Shown here: positions 43,180 through 54,881 of the stretch, piece after piece
Layout of the letters: each line of letters starts with the position of its first letter
How positions within the stretch are numbered: the first letter of the stretch is position 1
Notes under the pieces: generated by a model
What the model was told of the DNA's origin: nothing
The model's input: the letters and a program-made list of their open reading frames with translations, nothing else
Database searches by the model: none
Source of the DNA: Oligoflexia bacterium
Lineage (GTDB): Bacteria > Bdellovibrionota > UBA1018
DNA: 64,000 nt
Reading direction: 5' to 3'
Assembly (NCBI GenBank): GCA_023701205.1
Contig: JAMPXJ010000005.1
Span: 89,469 to 153,468, forward strand
Made by a program: the position numbers and the translations under genes

Positions 43180-43848
43180 TCAGATCAGCTCGGCCCCGAA
43201 GCCAAGATAAGGGGAGAAGTAATGCGACTGATCGATCTTCATGTAGGAGATCGTCGTCTCGAGATAAAAGCGGCCCGCGAATGAATTGGAGAAGTAGAAA
43301 TACCACTGGGCACCGACGCCTGGCAGCGCCTTCCAGGTGCTCGTCTCGTAGGTCAGCGCCTGCTCGTCGGCATTGGGCGGGCGGGAAAAGCTGAAATGCA
43401 GGAACTCCGCATTCAAATACACCATGAAGTTCTTCAATACGGGAGCCAGGACGCCTCGCTGCAGGCCGCGGATGAACATCTCGCTCGTGGGATCCTCGAT
43501 GAGCTCCAGCATGTTCAGCCGGATGCCGCCACCATAAGCGAAGGTCGAATTGGAGATCCCGTACGCGACGACAGCATGCACGTCGATCAGGTGCTGATAC
43601 CAGAGATGATAGGATCCCTGGATCATCAGATCGCCCGAGGGCGAGTTGATATTGCTCCCGCGACCGAAACGCCCGAGCGCCCGAGTGCCCAGGTCAAAGC
43701 CCTTCTGCCATTTCGGCCAAAGATAGATCTTGTAATCCCCGGCGTCGACGAAATCCGCCGAAGCCCGAGGCACCCCAAGGCTGACCCATGCCGAAATCAA
43801 GCAGGCGATCGCAAACGCTTGCCGCAGAGACCCACCCCCTTTAAACAA
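43180..43848 (-). CDS. Secreted protein, probable outer-membrane beta barrel
   Basis: 222 residues, starting at a TTG at 43848 with no better codon in frame before the signal peptide (AFAIACLISAWVSLG, cleavage near ASA-DF). The mature part is rich in aromatic, alternating strands such as LMIQGSYHLWYQHLIDVHA and WYFYFSNSFAGRFYLETTIS, ending SPYLGFGAELI, as in outer-membrane barrels. No named family. It is 24 bp from the EamA gene downstream, and htpX begins a separate unit. Confidence 0.65.
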   Translation of the reverse strand: MFKGGGSLRQAFAIACLISAWVSLGVPRASADFVDAGDYKIYLWPKWQKGFDLGTRALGRFGRGSNINSPSGDLMIQGSYHLWYQHLIDVHAVVAYGISNSTFAYGGGIRLNMLELIEDPTSEMFIRGLQRGVLAPVLKNFMVYLNAEFLHFSFSRPPNADEQALTYETSTWKALPGVGAQWYFYFSNSFAGRFYLETTISYMKIDQSHYFSPYLGFGAELI

Positions 43849-43878
43849 AAGGGTACCATAGATTTCTACGGACGCCTG

Positions 43879-44799
43879 TCAGGAAATTGTTCCCGACTGC
43901 AAACGGGCAATCCGCTCCTCCAGGGCGGGATGACTGGCAAAGAGCCTCATCAGCCCGCTTCCCCGACCTGAGATTTTCAAGGCTTGAATCGCGGGTTGCG
44001 CGGTCGGATCCACGAGCTCATAGGTACGACGCAGCGCCTCCAGCGCTTGAATCATATTCTGCCTGCCCGCAAGACGAGCCCCGCCCTCGTCAGCCCGAAA
44101 CTCGCGATAGCGCGAGAACCAGGCGACGACCATCGATCCCAGGATCATGAATAGAATCTCCAGGACGAACGAAACCATGTAGTACAGGCCGTAAGACATC
44201 CCCGCCCGATCACGCTCATCGCGATCGCCGCGGGCAGCCTGCGCGACCGCAAAGGCGATCGCTCGCGACAGGAACATCACGAACGCGTTGACGACCCCTT
44301 GGACGAGGGTCATCGTGACCATGTCGCCATTGGCGACGTGAGCGATCTCGTGCCCGAGGACCCCTTCGATCTCATCCCGGCGCATTCGATTGAGCAGCCC
44401 CGAAGAAACCGCCACCAATGCCCGGGACCGGGTCGGCCCCGTGGCAAACGCATTGACCTCAGGGGAATCATAGATCCCCACCTCCGGCATCGCCGGGAGC
44501 CCAGCTCCCCGCGCCAGCTGATAAACCGTCTGAAGCAGCTCCTGGGCGCCCGGATCACGCGTATCCGGATCAATCACCCGCACACCCATCATCCACTTGG
44601 CCATCACCCGGGAAAGCGCCAGCGAAATCAGAGCGCCACCCATCCCCCAGACGAGGCAGAAGGCCATCAGCGAATTGTAATCGAGCCCATAGGCCGTCAG
44701 GTAGGGCTGAACGCCGAAAAGCCGGAGCACGATATTCAGCGTGATCACGACCAGGAAGTTTACTGCGATGAATAAGAAGATGCGCTTTGCCCAAGCCAT
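43879..44799 (-). CDS. htpX: Zinc metalloprotease HtpX
   Basis: 306 residues from the ATG at 44799 with GGGAGG 4 bases upstream; the frame begins at 44811. Membrane helices near 5-60 and 150-220 flank the zinc motif GVLGHEIAHVANGD (HExxH), and the third ligand Glu lies in SRYREFRADEGGA. HtpX degrades damaged inner-membrane proteins and is often induced by envelope stress. The adjacent genes are not functionally linked. Confidence 0.95.
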   Translation of the reverse strand: MAWAKRIFLFIAVNFLVVITLNIVLRLFGVQPYLTAYGLDYNSLMAFCLVWGMGGALISLALSRVMAKWMMGVRVIDPDTRDPGAQELLQTVYQLARGAGLPAMPEVGIYDSPEVNAFATGPTRSRALVAVSSGLLNRMRRDEIEGVLGHEIAHVANGDMVTMTLVQGVVNAFVMFLSRAIAFAVAQAARGDRDERDRAGMSYGLYYMVSFVLEILFMILGSMVVAWFSRYREFRADEGGARLAGRQNMIQALEALRRTYELVDPTAQPAIQALKISGRGSGLMRLFASHPALEERIARLQSGTIS

Positions 44800-44905
44800 T
44801 TGGCCTCCCATTTAGTAGCTTCCGTAAGCCTAAGTAAGATGGAGACCAAGTCCCACGGAGTCAAGTCCAATTGGCTCCGTGGGAGTGGCAGGAATCAGAC
44901 GTCTT

Positions 44906-45508
44906 TCAGCGAGGGACAATGGGGCCCGGATAAGGAGCCGGGCGAGGAGGCCGAGGACCCGGATGCCGCGGACCCGGAGGATACGGACGGGGCGGACGGG
45001 GATCATAGCGCGGAGGCTCGGGCCGCGGTGCCGGGTAAGGCGGATAAGGCGGGTACGGACGAGGAGGAGGCGGAGCGGGCGGATAAGGCCTTGGCGGATA
45101 AGGATCGCCAGGATAGCCGTCAAAAAGGCGCTCCAACTGATAGAAGGTGTCGCTGACTTCCCGCATCGCATCCCTTACGCGATAGCTGAAGTTCGCATAG
45201 CTGACACTCCTATCGGCTTCATAATAGGAACTGCGCAGATCGAAATACTCATCCCGAGCGAATCGATCCGGATATCTTTCGATTTCATAGCGGAAATCCC
45301 GGGCATCCTCCACCAGACGCTCGAGGTCAGCTAAAGCCTCGCGCTCCCGATAATCCCAAGCTCCATCAAACCGAGCTTCGCTGTAGGCGCGCTCAGCCGC
45401 GTTTTCCATTCGATAGGCCAACTCCTCCACGCGATAGGAATCCGCCCAGGTGATCGAACTCACCAGCGGCGTGGCCATCAATGCGATCCAGGCAAAATTG
45501 ATTTTCAT
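44906..45508 (-). CDS. Secreted protein with a proline-rich C-terminal repeat tail
   Basis: 200 residues from the ATG at 45508 with GGAGGG just upstream. A signal peptide (MKINFAWIALMATPLVSSI) is followed by a helical acidic/basic domain (residues 25-125: YRVEELAYRMENAAERAYSE...). Residues 130-200 are a Pro/Tyr/Arg tail of PYPP and RPYPP units. Such tails extend through peptidoglycan or bind partners. I recognise no family. The plus-strand frames through this repeat are shadows. Confidence 0.7.
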   Translation of the reverse strand: MKINFAWIALMATPLVSSITWADSYRVEELAYRMENAAERAYSEARFDGAWDYREREALADLERLVEDARDFRYEIERYPDRFARDEYFDLRSSYYEADRSVSYANFSYRVRDAMREVSDTFYQLERLFDGYPGDPYPPRPYPPAPPPPRPYPPYPPYPAPRPEPPRYDPRPPRPYPPGPRHPGPRPPRPAPYPGPIVPR

Positions 45509-45848
45509 CTTTCCCTCCTCTGCCCCTTTTCCATTGCGAACAGCAAGGAATGCGCCAAGAGACCAGCCCAGAGGTGCCACAGCACCTAAATGGAAAAAGT
45601 GCTGGATTCCGCGAAGTTCAGCATCTCATTTCCAGTCATCCCCGAAACCTCCGACGAGGCTCAAAAAGACCCCGGAGCCGCATTGCCCCCGCATAAAAAC
45701 GAAAACGCCGGCTTCTCCTCCCCGGAATCCCGAGTCAGAAAAGCCGGCGTTTTCATTGCATCAACGCTGCAGCGACAACCCCCCGATCAACGCTGCGCGG
45801 ACGCTGATCCTGACCCCTTCCTAAGAAGCGGTCGGGATACCCACCCGA
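45509..45848. other. 340-bp intergenic stretch
   Basis: It holds the promoter region of the proline-rich gene and the hppA terminator at 45701-45754. I see no gene: the short plus-strand frame at 45590 has no ribosome site and crosses the terminator. Confidence 0.5.
45701..45754 (-). terminator. Intrinsic terminator of hppA
   Basis: GAAAACGCCGGCTT at 45701-45714 pairs perfectly with its complement at 45741-45754. Read on the minus strand the stem is followed by GTTTTTATG. It lies 95 bases downstream of the hppA stop. Confidence 0.75.
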
Positions 45849-48344
<2,496 letters not shown>

Positions 48345-48382
48345 TTTTCAGGTTTCCTTTTAAGAAAAGAGTTCGTTCAGGT

Positions 48383-48411
48383 TTCTTAAATGAGCTGATC
48401 ACCCTTGTCAA
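48383..48411 (-). promoter_or_regulatory. Sigma70-type promoter of hppA
   Basis: On the minus strand TTGACA (48411-48406) is followed after 17 bases by TAAGAA (48388-48383). Two copies of GAAACCTGAA lie between it and the start at 48344, a possible operator pair. The -35 overlaps the last bases of the upstream MFS gene. Confidence 0.6.
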
Positions 48412-49664
48412 AGTCTTTCCCGAAACTCAGCCGTGAGAGACTCGGCTCCGCGAGCCTGCATCCAGCGGACTCCGAACGAAAGGCCCGCCGAAAGCGTGAG
48501 AATCACGGCCGTGCTGATTCCGGCCGCGCGCAGCAGGAAGTCCACGACCCGGCCCGTCGCGACGAACTCGCCGAGCGAAAGCGCCACCCAGGCGCAGATC
48601 GCGCGATCGACGATGGATTCCACCGAAAGCAGCGTCGCGCGGAACCTCGGATCCGGAATCACCTCGTTCATCAGCTGCCGCTGCATCGGAAAAAGAATTC
48701 CGATGCAAAGAGAGAAAAGCGCAAGTCCGGTGCACGCACCCCAGATGCCACCGGCTCGACTGACCGCAGTAATGACCAATCCCGCCACAACCCCCAGGGT
48801 GAGAACGGAGACTCCGCCGAAGGAACTCTTTTTGAAGACCCGGCCCCCCGCGGCGAAAGACCCCAGCGCCTCAAAGAGCGTCATCAGCGCCATCACCGCG
48901 CCGAAGCTCGCGACCGAGAAACCTTTGGCGGCGAGCAGAGGCTGAAAGAGATTCACCTGCAGCACGCGGGCGAGAACGAACGCCGCTACCCCCTGCAGCA
49001 TCACCCAGGGCACGAGCGGTGCCCGCCAGAGGGCCAGAAGCGGTCCCTGCCAGCCGGCTCCCCTCGCCACGCTTGCGCTCACCGGCGCCCGGGCCCCTTC
49101 GAGCTCCGGCAGCCGCCAGACGAAAATGACGGCCACCGCGCTCGTGACCGCGGTCAGCCAGTAAGGGAGCGCCAGATGCCACTCCATGAGCGCACCCACG
49201 GCGCTCCAGAGCAGGACCTTGGCCAGGAGCCCGAAGGCGCGCGCGTTTCCCTCGGCTTTCTTGTAATGCCCGCCCTGAAAACCCGCGCGCGTGAGATACT
49301 CGTAAAGGTAGGCGCTCGAGGCACCCGAGACCAGCGCCCGCGCGAGCGCGATCAGGAGAAAATGCGCGAGCATCCCGCCATAGGACGGAAAAATCGCGGG
49401 CAGGACGTTCGACAGGACCAGGACGAGCGAGCCCAGGCGGAGGCAGCGCAAGTAGCCCCAGCGATCAGCGGCCAGCCCGGTCGGGATCTCGAGCAGGCAG
49501 AATGCCAGGTAATAAACGCTCTGAATATGGAAGATCTGCGCATCCGTGAGCCCGATGCGCCGCTGGTACTCGTAAAAAACCGGGAGCCACAGCAGCAGCG
49601 AGAAGAAAAGCTGGAAACCGTAATACGCCGCCACGGTCCGGCGCGCGGGATCCCCCTTGCCCAT
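48408..49664 (-). CDS. MFS transporter coupled to a PEP-synthase-like enzyme
   Basis: 418 residues from the ATG at 49664, which overlaps the stop of the upstream enzyme as TGATG; an earlier frame to 49724 is less likely. Twelve hydrophobic helices and the A-motif-like GLAADRWGYLRCLRLG (near residue 65) identify the major facilitator superfamily. The tight coupling suggests the transporter exports or imports the product or substrate of the neighbouring phosphotransferase. The substrate is unknown. Confidence 0.85.
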   Translation of the reverse strand: MGKGDPARRTVAAYYGFQLFFSLLLWLPVFYEYQRRIGLTDAQIFHIQSVYYLAFCLLEIPTGLAADRWGYLRCLRLGSLVLVLSNVLPAIFPSYGGMLAHFLLIALARALVSGASSAYLYEYLTRAGFQGGHYKKAEGNARAFGLLAKVLLWSAVGALMEWHLALPYWLTAVTSAVAVIFVWRLPELEGARAPVSASVARGAGWQGPLLALWRAPLVPWVMLQGVAAFVLARVLQVNLFQPLLAAKGFSVASFGAVMALMTLFEALGSFAAGGRVFKKSSFGGVSVLTLGVVAGLVITAVSRAGGIWGACTGLALFSLCIGILFPMQRQLMNEVIPDPRFRATLLSVESIVDRAICAWVALSLGEFVATGRVVDFLLRAAGISTAVILTLSAGLSFGVRWMQARGAESLTAEFRERL

Positions 49665-51715
49665 CAGCGCACCGAATAGGGCCTGAGCTGCAGGATGAAG
49701 ATCCCCTCCTCGCCGATCGCCCACTCGATGTCCACCGGAGCGCTGAAGGTGTAGTCCGGGGAGAAATGCGACTGAAGCAACCGGCCCGCGAACGCCAGGT
49801 TCTGCAGCAGCGCGCGCTGCTCCTCTCCGAGATCCTCGCGGGCGTCGCCCATCGAAACGGTGCGGCCACCGCCCTCGACCGTGTTGTAAAGATACTGGAA
49901 CGGCAGCTCCGAGCCCTGGACGACCTTGTTCACGGCAGAGTCCGATGACGAGGCGTTTACATAAACATTGCGGAAATCCGAGCGGTTCATCGGATTCATC
50001 GTGACCAGCACGCCGCCCAGGGTGGACGGCACTTCCTCCTGGATGATCACTCCCATGTAGCAGTCATCGAGCGAGATCCCCACTTCGTGCCTGAGCCTGA
50101 TGCTCCGCGGGGAGACCAGCGAGGCCCAGACCTCGCGGATGCTCTGGAAGATGTTCTCGGCCGTGGTGCAATGGTTGATCGACTCATAGATCCCGGCCGC
50201 CGAGAACCCCTCGAGATCCTCGGCGTTGGAGGAGCTCCGCACGACGAAGCTCGAAACGCCGGCCAGGTGCTCGGCGATGCGCGAGTCGATGTACTCGCGG
50301 AGCTGGTCGGGCATCCGCGTGGCGCGGATCAGGCCCTGGAGCCGCAGACAGAGCGGGTCGATCTCCCGCGCGCCGAGCTCGAGCGCCATCTTGAGCTTGC
50401 CGATGGTCTGCTGGATCCGCGGCGAGGATTCCAGAAAGGCCTGCTGAACGGAAAAAGGGATCGCGATCCCGCGAGGGACCTGGAAGTTGCGGGCCAGAAA
50501 GTCGCTGGCCGCGCTCGAGAGCTCGGTGGGCGGCGCATGCTCGGGCAAACCGAGATTGGCCGCGAGCTGCGGCAAAAGGTTCGCGCGCGGGGGCCGGCGG
50601 ATCTTGTAAAAGCCCAGCAGCCGTTCCGAGCCCTTGGCGAGAACGTGACTGAGCTCGCCCAGGTTCGCCGCCTTCGTGCCGTAGCGGTAGCGATCCACCA
50701 TGCGCAACGATTCCAGGCCGACGATGGGCGTGTGCGCCGTCTCCGGCTCCTCGAGCTTGATCCGCTGGATCGACCAGGCCGGGCGCTGCTGGGTCGCCGG
50801 CGGGCTCTCGAGCTTGCGCAGCCCGATTTCCGAGCCGCTCATCTCGACCGCATATTCCACCCAGGCGCCGTCCAGCCCTTCGCTCGCGACGCGATCGAAG
50901 ATCCCGAGCTGGATGGAGTTAGGCACCTTCCAGCCCGCGGCAAGCACGTTGGTGTGCGAGAGCGGCGTGGTGTGATGGGCATTGATGATCCCGCTCACCC
51001 GCGGGATATCGTCGGGCACCCGATGCATCACGATGATGTCGTTCCACTCGATCGTGGGCAGCGCCTTGCGGTAATCCGCCTCGGTGCGGAACGCGCGCAG
51101 CCGGCCCGTGGCCTGGCCGCTGTTGAGCGCGACGAAACGGGCACTGGCGAAAAGCTCGTGGGAAAACACGCGAGGCAGGACCGAAGGATCGATCCCCGCG
51201 ATCACGCGTTCCTGGAAGTGGCTCGCGGGCTTGAAAAGCAGCGGATGCGAGGGCTCGAGGCTTTCGAGCACCCGCCCGTAGAAATCCCCCACCATCGCGG
51301 CGTCCATGTTGTCGATCTCGACCGTCTCCAGCGAGAAGAACCGCTCCTTGCGCGTCTGCAGCGAGAGGATTCCGAGGTAGAAACGCCGCTCCGGAATCAG
51401 ATAGAACTTCCGATTGAAATGATCGATCCGGCCTTCGAGCTCGCGCCGCGGAATGCCCAGGATCTTCTCGGCGATGTAATGGCCGTGGAACTTGTAAAGC
51501 GCGTCGTTGATGAAATGGGTCTTTCCGCCTTCTCGATCGACGACGACCTTCACGAAGCTGGTTCCCGCGAGCGTCCCGGCGAGCTGCGCGAAAGCCGCGA
51601 GCGATAGGCGCTCGCCGACGAGCGCATCGCGCTGCAGGGAGCTCTCCGCCTCCGGGCACGCCCCTGCTGGACGACTGACCTGCGCACCGGCATTTTCTTC
51701 TGTGGCGTTGGTCAC
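49664..51715 (-). CDS. PEP/pyruvate-binding dikinase-like protein with permuted domain order
   Basis: 683 residues. After an N-terminal domain without known motif (1-180), a phosphohistidine swivel is at residues about 185-300, with H254 in HHTTPLSHTNVL where PEP synthases have GGxTSHAA. The ATP-grasp domain of the PPDK/PEP synthase type is C-terminal (about 345-683): FVVRSSSNAEDLEGFSAAGI, VLVTMNPMNRSDF and the final VDIEWAIG, FILQLRPYS. In PPDK, PEP synthase and rifampin phosphotransferase the ATP-grasp comes first. No PEP-binding TIM barrel is present. It may phosphorylate a small molecule or glucan by two steps, ATP to His to acceptor; the substrate is unknown. Confidence 0.8.
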   Translation of the reverse strand: MTNATEENAGAQVSRPAGACPEAESSLQRDALVGERLSLAAFAQLAGTLAGTSFVKVVVDREGGKTHFINDALYKFHGHYIAEKILGIPRRELEGRIDHFNRKFYLIPERRFYLGILSLQTRKERFFSLETVEIDNMDAAMVGDFYGRVLESLEPSHPLLFKPASHFQERVIAGIDPSVLPRVFSHELFASARFVALNSGQATGRLRAFRTEADYRKALPTIEWNDIIVMHRVPDDIPRVSGIINAHHTTPLSHTNVLAAGWKVPNSIQLGIFDRVASEGLDGAWVEYAVEMSGSEIGLRKLESPPATQQRPAWSIQRIKLEEPETAHTPIVGLESLRMVDRYRYGTKAANLGELSHVLAKGSERLLGFYKIRRPPRANLLPQLAANLGLPEHAPPTELSSAASDFLARNFQVPRGIAIPFSVQQAFLESSPRIQQTIGKLKMALELGAREIDPLCLRLQGLIRATRMPDQLREYIDSRIAEHLAGVSSFVVRSSSNAEDLEGFSAAGIYESINHCTTAENIFQSIREVWASLVSPRSIRLRHEVGISLDDCYMGVIIQEEVPSTLGGVLVTMNPMNRSDFRNVYVNASSSDSAVNKVVQGSELPFQYLYNTVEGGGRTVSMGDAREDLGEEQRALLQNLAFAGRLLQSHFSPDYTFSAPVDIEWAIGEEGIFILQLRPYSVR

Positions 51716-51848
51716 GTGGGGATCCTTTCAGGGCTGGGATATAGCAGAGCTTGACTATTCGTGTCAAAATCTAAGTTTTCAACAAGCCATTAAAAATAGG
51801 GACTTTTTCACTCAAGCTCCCCCATGAATCACCCGATCCGGGATTGAT

Positions 51849-52670
51849 ATGGAAAATCTCGTCGAACTTGTCCAGCGGCCGCGGCAGAAGACGCTCCTGC
51901 GCTTCGTGCTTCAGCTCCTGCGGTATTACTTCCGCATCGAGGTCGAGGGTCTTGAGCACCTGCCCAAGCGCGGGCGGGCGCTGATCCTCCCGAATCATTC
52001 CGGCTTCACCGGAATCGATGCAGTCCTCTTGACCTTCATCATCAAGCGCGAAACGCGCCGGCGCGCGCGGATCCTCGCCCATCGCGCGTTCTTCGATTTC
52101 TCAAAGAGGCTCAAAACCCTCTCCGAGAGCCAGGGCCTGCGCAAAGCCTCGATCGAAGCCGGCATCGACATCCTGGAAAAGGACCATCTGCTCGTGCTGT
52201 TCCCCGAGGGCGAGACCGGGAACTTCAAGTCTTCCCTCAAACGTTACGAGCTCCAGGAGTTCCACACCGGCTTTCTGCGCATGGGCCTGCCCGCCGCGGC
52301 GCCGATCATTCCCTGCCTGATCATCGGAGCCGAGGAGTCCAGCCTCAATCTCGCCAACCTCGATCTTACGAAATGGGTGCGACATCTCAGGATTCCGCTG
52401 CCGGTGAACCTGCTGCCGCTTCCCGCCAAGTGGAAGATCGTCTTCCTTCCTCCCATCCCCCCGGACGCCTGGGGCGCGAACCTCCTGGAGAACAAGACCC
52501 GCGCCCGCACGGAAGCCCGCAAGCTCCGCCTGCGGATGCAGCGCGAGCTGCGCGCCCGGCTCAGGAAACGCGAATACATCTACTTCGAGAAAGCCGAAAA
52601 GCTGCTCAAGAGCAAAGCCCGGCGCGCGGCGAAGCGGTTGCCGCGCAAGCTGCGATTGAGCAAGCGTTGA
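51849..52670 (+). CDS. Lysophospholipid acyltransferase-like (PlsC-fold) protein
   Basis: 273 residues. Motif I is LPNHSGFTGID, with His and Asp separated by six residues instead of the usual four; motif III LFPEGETGNFKS (FPEG) is normal. The C-terminal 60 residues are strongly Lys/Arg-rich. It probably acylates a lysophospholipid or related alcohol at the inner membrane; the spacing puts it in a divergent branch, so acceptor and acyl donor are uncertain. The next gene, PAD-like, starts 104 bp downstream. Confidence 0.8.
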   Translation: MENLVELVQRPRQKTLLRFVLQLLRYYFRIEVEGLEHLPKRGRALILPNHSGFTGIDAVLLTFIIKRETRRRARILAHRAFFDFSKRLKTLSESQGLRKASIEAGIDILEKDHLLVLFPEGETGNFKSSLKRYELQEFHTGFLRMGLPAAAPIIPCLIIGAEESSLNLANLDLTKWVRHLRIPLPVNLLPLPAKWKIVFLPPIPPDAWGANLLENKTRARTEARKLRLRMQRELRARLRKREYIYFEKAEKLLKSKARRAAKRLPRKLRLSKR

Positions 52671-52774
52671 TGCCACTGGATGGACGAGGCAGAGTTGACA
52701 GTCCGAACCTTCAAACTCACAAAGGGTCAGCTCAATATTTGCCCGGAAGCGTTTCCAGACGTAGCATCTTGATC

Positions 52775-53929
52775 ATGCACTTTTGCCTAATGGCTCTCGG
52801 GCTCTTTAGCCTTGTCCTTAATAGCGATAGCTTTGCAGCGTGCCCGCCCGATCAATCCGCATTTTCAATGGTTTTTCCGGCCAAGTTCATCCTACTCTCC
52901 GAAGATCCAAACTCAAACCCGCCTGAGACTGTCCCAGCGACGATAACGACGGCAATCCTCGATGAGCTCAAACAAGAGTCCCCCCGCATTGTCTTCGTTG
53001 GAACTGAAGCGACATTTGCGCGCTTGAAGAAGGTTGTCTCCGTACGGGCGGGAATGTCTCTTACCGACAGAAAGCTGAGTCTATACCTTGCTCAACCCGT
53101 GCGATTTCAACAGGACGTATTCGAGAGCTTTTATCAGAAGCAAAACAAATCCATCTTGATCAGACAGTTTCAAGGTTACGCACCTGTAAACAAAGGGCCA
53201 GATTTAACTCAACTGCCTTCAATCCTCTCTACCGAAAGCATAAGCGCAAGGATTGGAGAACCAATGAACCAGCACGGCGCATGGCTGACTGGCGTGGGTG
53301 GCAACGTCGAGAGCACTTCCTTCGGTCTTAACCTGGTTGGATCAGGAGAATTTTCCAGGGATAATCTACGGAACTTTTCGACAGGGATATTCCCAAATGG
53401 AAACACGACTCTTTTTGACACCTCCTGGCTTGCCCTGGGACATGTCGACGAAGTCCTGGTCGAAATCAGATCCCAAACGGAATCTGGAAAATGCAAATCA
53501 ACGTTTGCCATAAACAGCCCCAAGCTGGGGCTCCGGTTTGGCGGTAATGAAGATAGATCCATTGCCGCCTTAAACGATCGGCTGCAGATTAAATTTGACG
53601 GATATAAAGCTCAACTGACCGCGGCGGCAAAAGGGAGTTGCGACGTAGCGTTTGTCGACGTTCCGATTCTTTACAGAAAGCCGCAAGCCCAGAATGAACG
53701 GGTGGTGCACGCGACGGCATATCCATCACTGACCAATGGCCTCCTCATCAGTCAGCGCTATTTTGTCGTTGAGACCGGAAACAAGGAAGTGGAGACTTTT
53801 TTCGAGAATTCTTTAAAAAAACTCGGGATAAAAGTAATTTGGCTGCGTCTTCGTGACCATTTGTACTCTCATGGCTTGATTGACGGATATCTTCACTGCT
53901 TAACTAATTCAATTAGGACGTGTAATTGA
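52775..53929 (+). CDS. Secreted peptidylarginine deiminase-like protein (PAD_C domain)
   Basis: 384 residues from the ATG at 52775, chosen because it opens a signal peptide (MHFCLMALGLFSLVLNSDSF-A). The rest is a single PAD catalytic domain. D114 lies in RFQQDVFESFYQ (human PAD4 D350 in RWMQDEMEIGYIQ), H223 and D225 in SWLALGHVDEVLVEI (human GHVDEF), and C375 in DGYLHCLTNS (human GEVHCGTNV). GGNVES matches FGNLEV before the histidine. All four catalytic residues are therefore kept, and one Arg (R130) of the substrate pair. It should convert protein arginine to citrulline, calcium-dependent or not, outside the cytoplasm. The gene is clearly AT-richer than its neighbours, suggesting transfer. 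Confidence 0.82.
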   Translation: MHFCLMALGLFSLVLNSDSFAACPPDQSAFSMVFPAKFILLSEDPNSNPPETVPATITTAILDELKQESPRIVFVGTEATFARLKKVVSVRAGMSLTDRKLSLYLAQPVRFQQDVFESFYQKQNKSILIRQFQGYAPVNKGPDLTQLPSILSTESISARIGEPMNQHGAWLTGVGGNVESTSFGLNLVGSGEFSRDNLRNFSTGIFPNGNTTLFDTSWLALGHVDEVLVEIRSQTESGKCKSTFAINSPKLGLRFGGNEDRSIAALNDRLQIKFDGYKAQLTAAAKGSCDVAFVDVPILYRKPQAQNERVVHATAYPSLTNGLLISQRYFVVETGNKEVETFFENSLKKLGIKVIWLRLRDHLYSHGLIDGYLHCLTNSIRTCN

Positions 53930-53957
53930 ATTCATGCGCGTTGGACTGGGATTCTGA

Positions 53958-54881
53958 TCACGCCTCAAACGCGTGCAGCCGAAACCGCTCGGAAAGCTCA
54001 CGGCACACCGCCGTCCCTCTCACGCTATGCCCGCGAGAGTCCAAAAGCGGCGAGTAAACCGCAATTCCCATCCTCCCCGGCACAACGGCCAGAATCCCGC
54101 CGCTCACCCCGCTCTTGGCGGGAAGCCCGACGGTATAGGCCCACTCCCCGGCCGCATCATACATGCCGCAGCTGAACATCAGGCTCAGCAGGTCACGCAC
54201 GTATTCGCGCGCGATCGCCCGCTCTCGGGTCAGAGGCTGCACGCCGCCGTTGGCCAGGGTCGCGCCCATCAGCGCCAGGTCTCGCGTATTCGTGAGAATC
54301 GAGCATTGCCGAAAGTAAAGATCCAGCGCCTCGTCGATCCCGACCCCTTCTTCGCCGAGCACGCCGAAATTGCGCAAAAGATGCGCGATCGCGCGGTTAC
54401 GATGGCCCGTGGCCCGCTCGGAGGCGAAGACCTGCTCGTCCACGCGCACCGGCTTGCCCACGTAGCGCGCGAATAGCTCCAGAATCCGCTCGAACTTGCC
54501 GCCAGCGGTGTCGCCTTTGAGCAGGCTCGTCACCGCGATCGCACCCGAGTTGATCATGGGATTATAGGGCCGATGCGAGTGGCGCTCGAGCTCGATGATG
54601 GAATTGAAGGCATCCCCCGTCGGCTCCACCCCCACCTGCGCGCGCAGCCGTTCGCGCCCGTGATCCTCGAGCGTCAAGCCGTAAACGAACGGCTTTGAAA
54701 GCGACTGCAGCGTGAACTCCCGGACGGAGTCCCCTGCCTCGTGCACCTCTCCGTCCGTGGTCGCTACCGCGATCGCGAAGTCCGCGGGGTTCGCCCGCGC
54801 CAACTCCGGAATGTAAGCGGCCAGGCTCCCCTCCGTCACGGGCCGGTACCTGCCGATCAATTCATCAAGAACTGGCTTCAT
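53958..54881 (-). CDS. glsA: Glutaminase
   Basis: 307 residues from the ATG at 54881, whose bases overlap the upstream stop as ATGA. The serine-dependent pair S60-x-x-K63 (LQSLSKPF) and PYNPMINSGAIAVTSL, plus the closing SGVSGGILAVVPGRMG, identify the bacterial glutaminase fold. It hydrolyses glutamine to glutamate and ammonia. It is the last gene of the iorA-iorB-ligase operon, which suggests a shared role in amino-acid use. Confidence 0.95.
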   Translation of the reverse strand: MKPVLDELIGRYRPVTEGSLAAYIPELARANPADFAIAVATTDGEVHEAGDSVREFTLQSLSKPFVYGLTLEDHGRERLRAQVGVEPTGDAFNSIIELERHSHRPYNPMINSGAIAVTSLLKGDTAGGKFERILELFARYVGKPVRVDEQVFASERATGHRNRAIAHLLRNFGVLGEEGVGIDEALDLYFRQCSILTNTRDLALMGATLANGGVQPLTRERAIAREYVRDLLSLMFSCGMYDAAGEWAYTVGLPAKSGVSGGILAVVPGRMGIAVYSPLLDSRGHSVRGTAVCRELSERFRLHAFEA

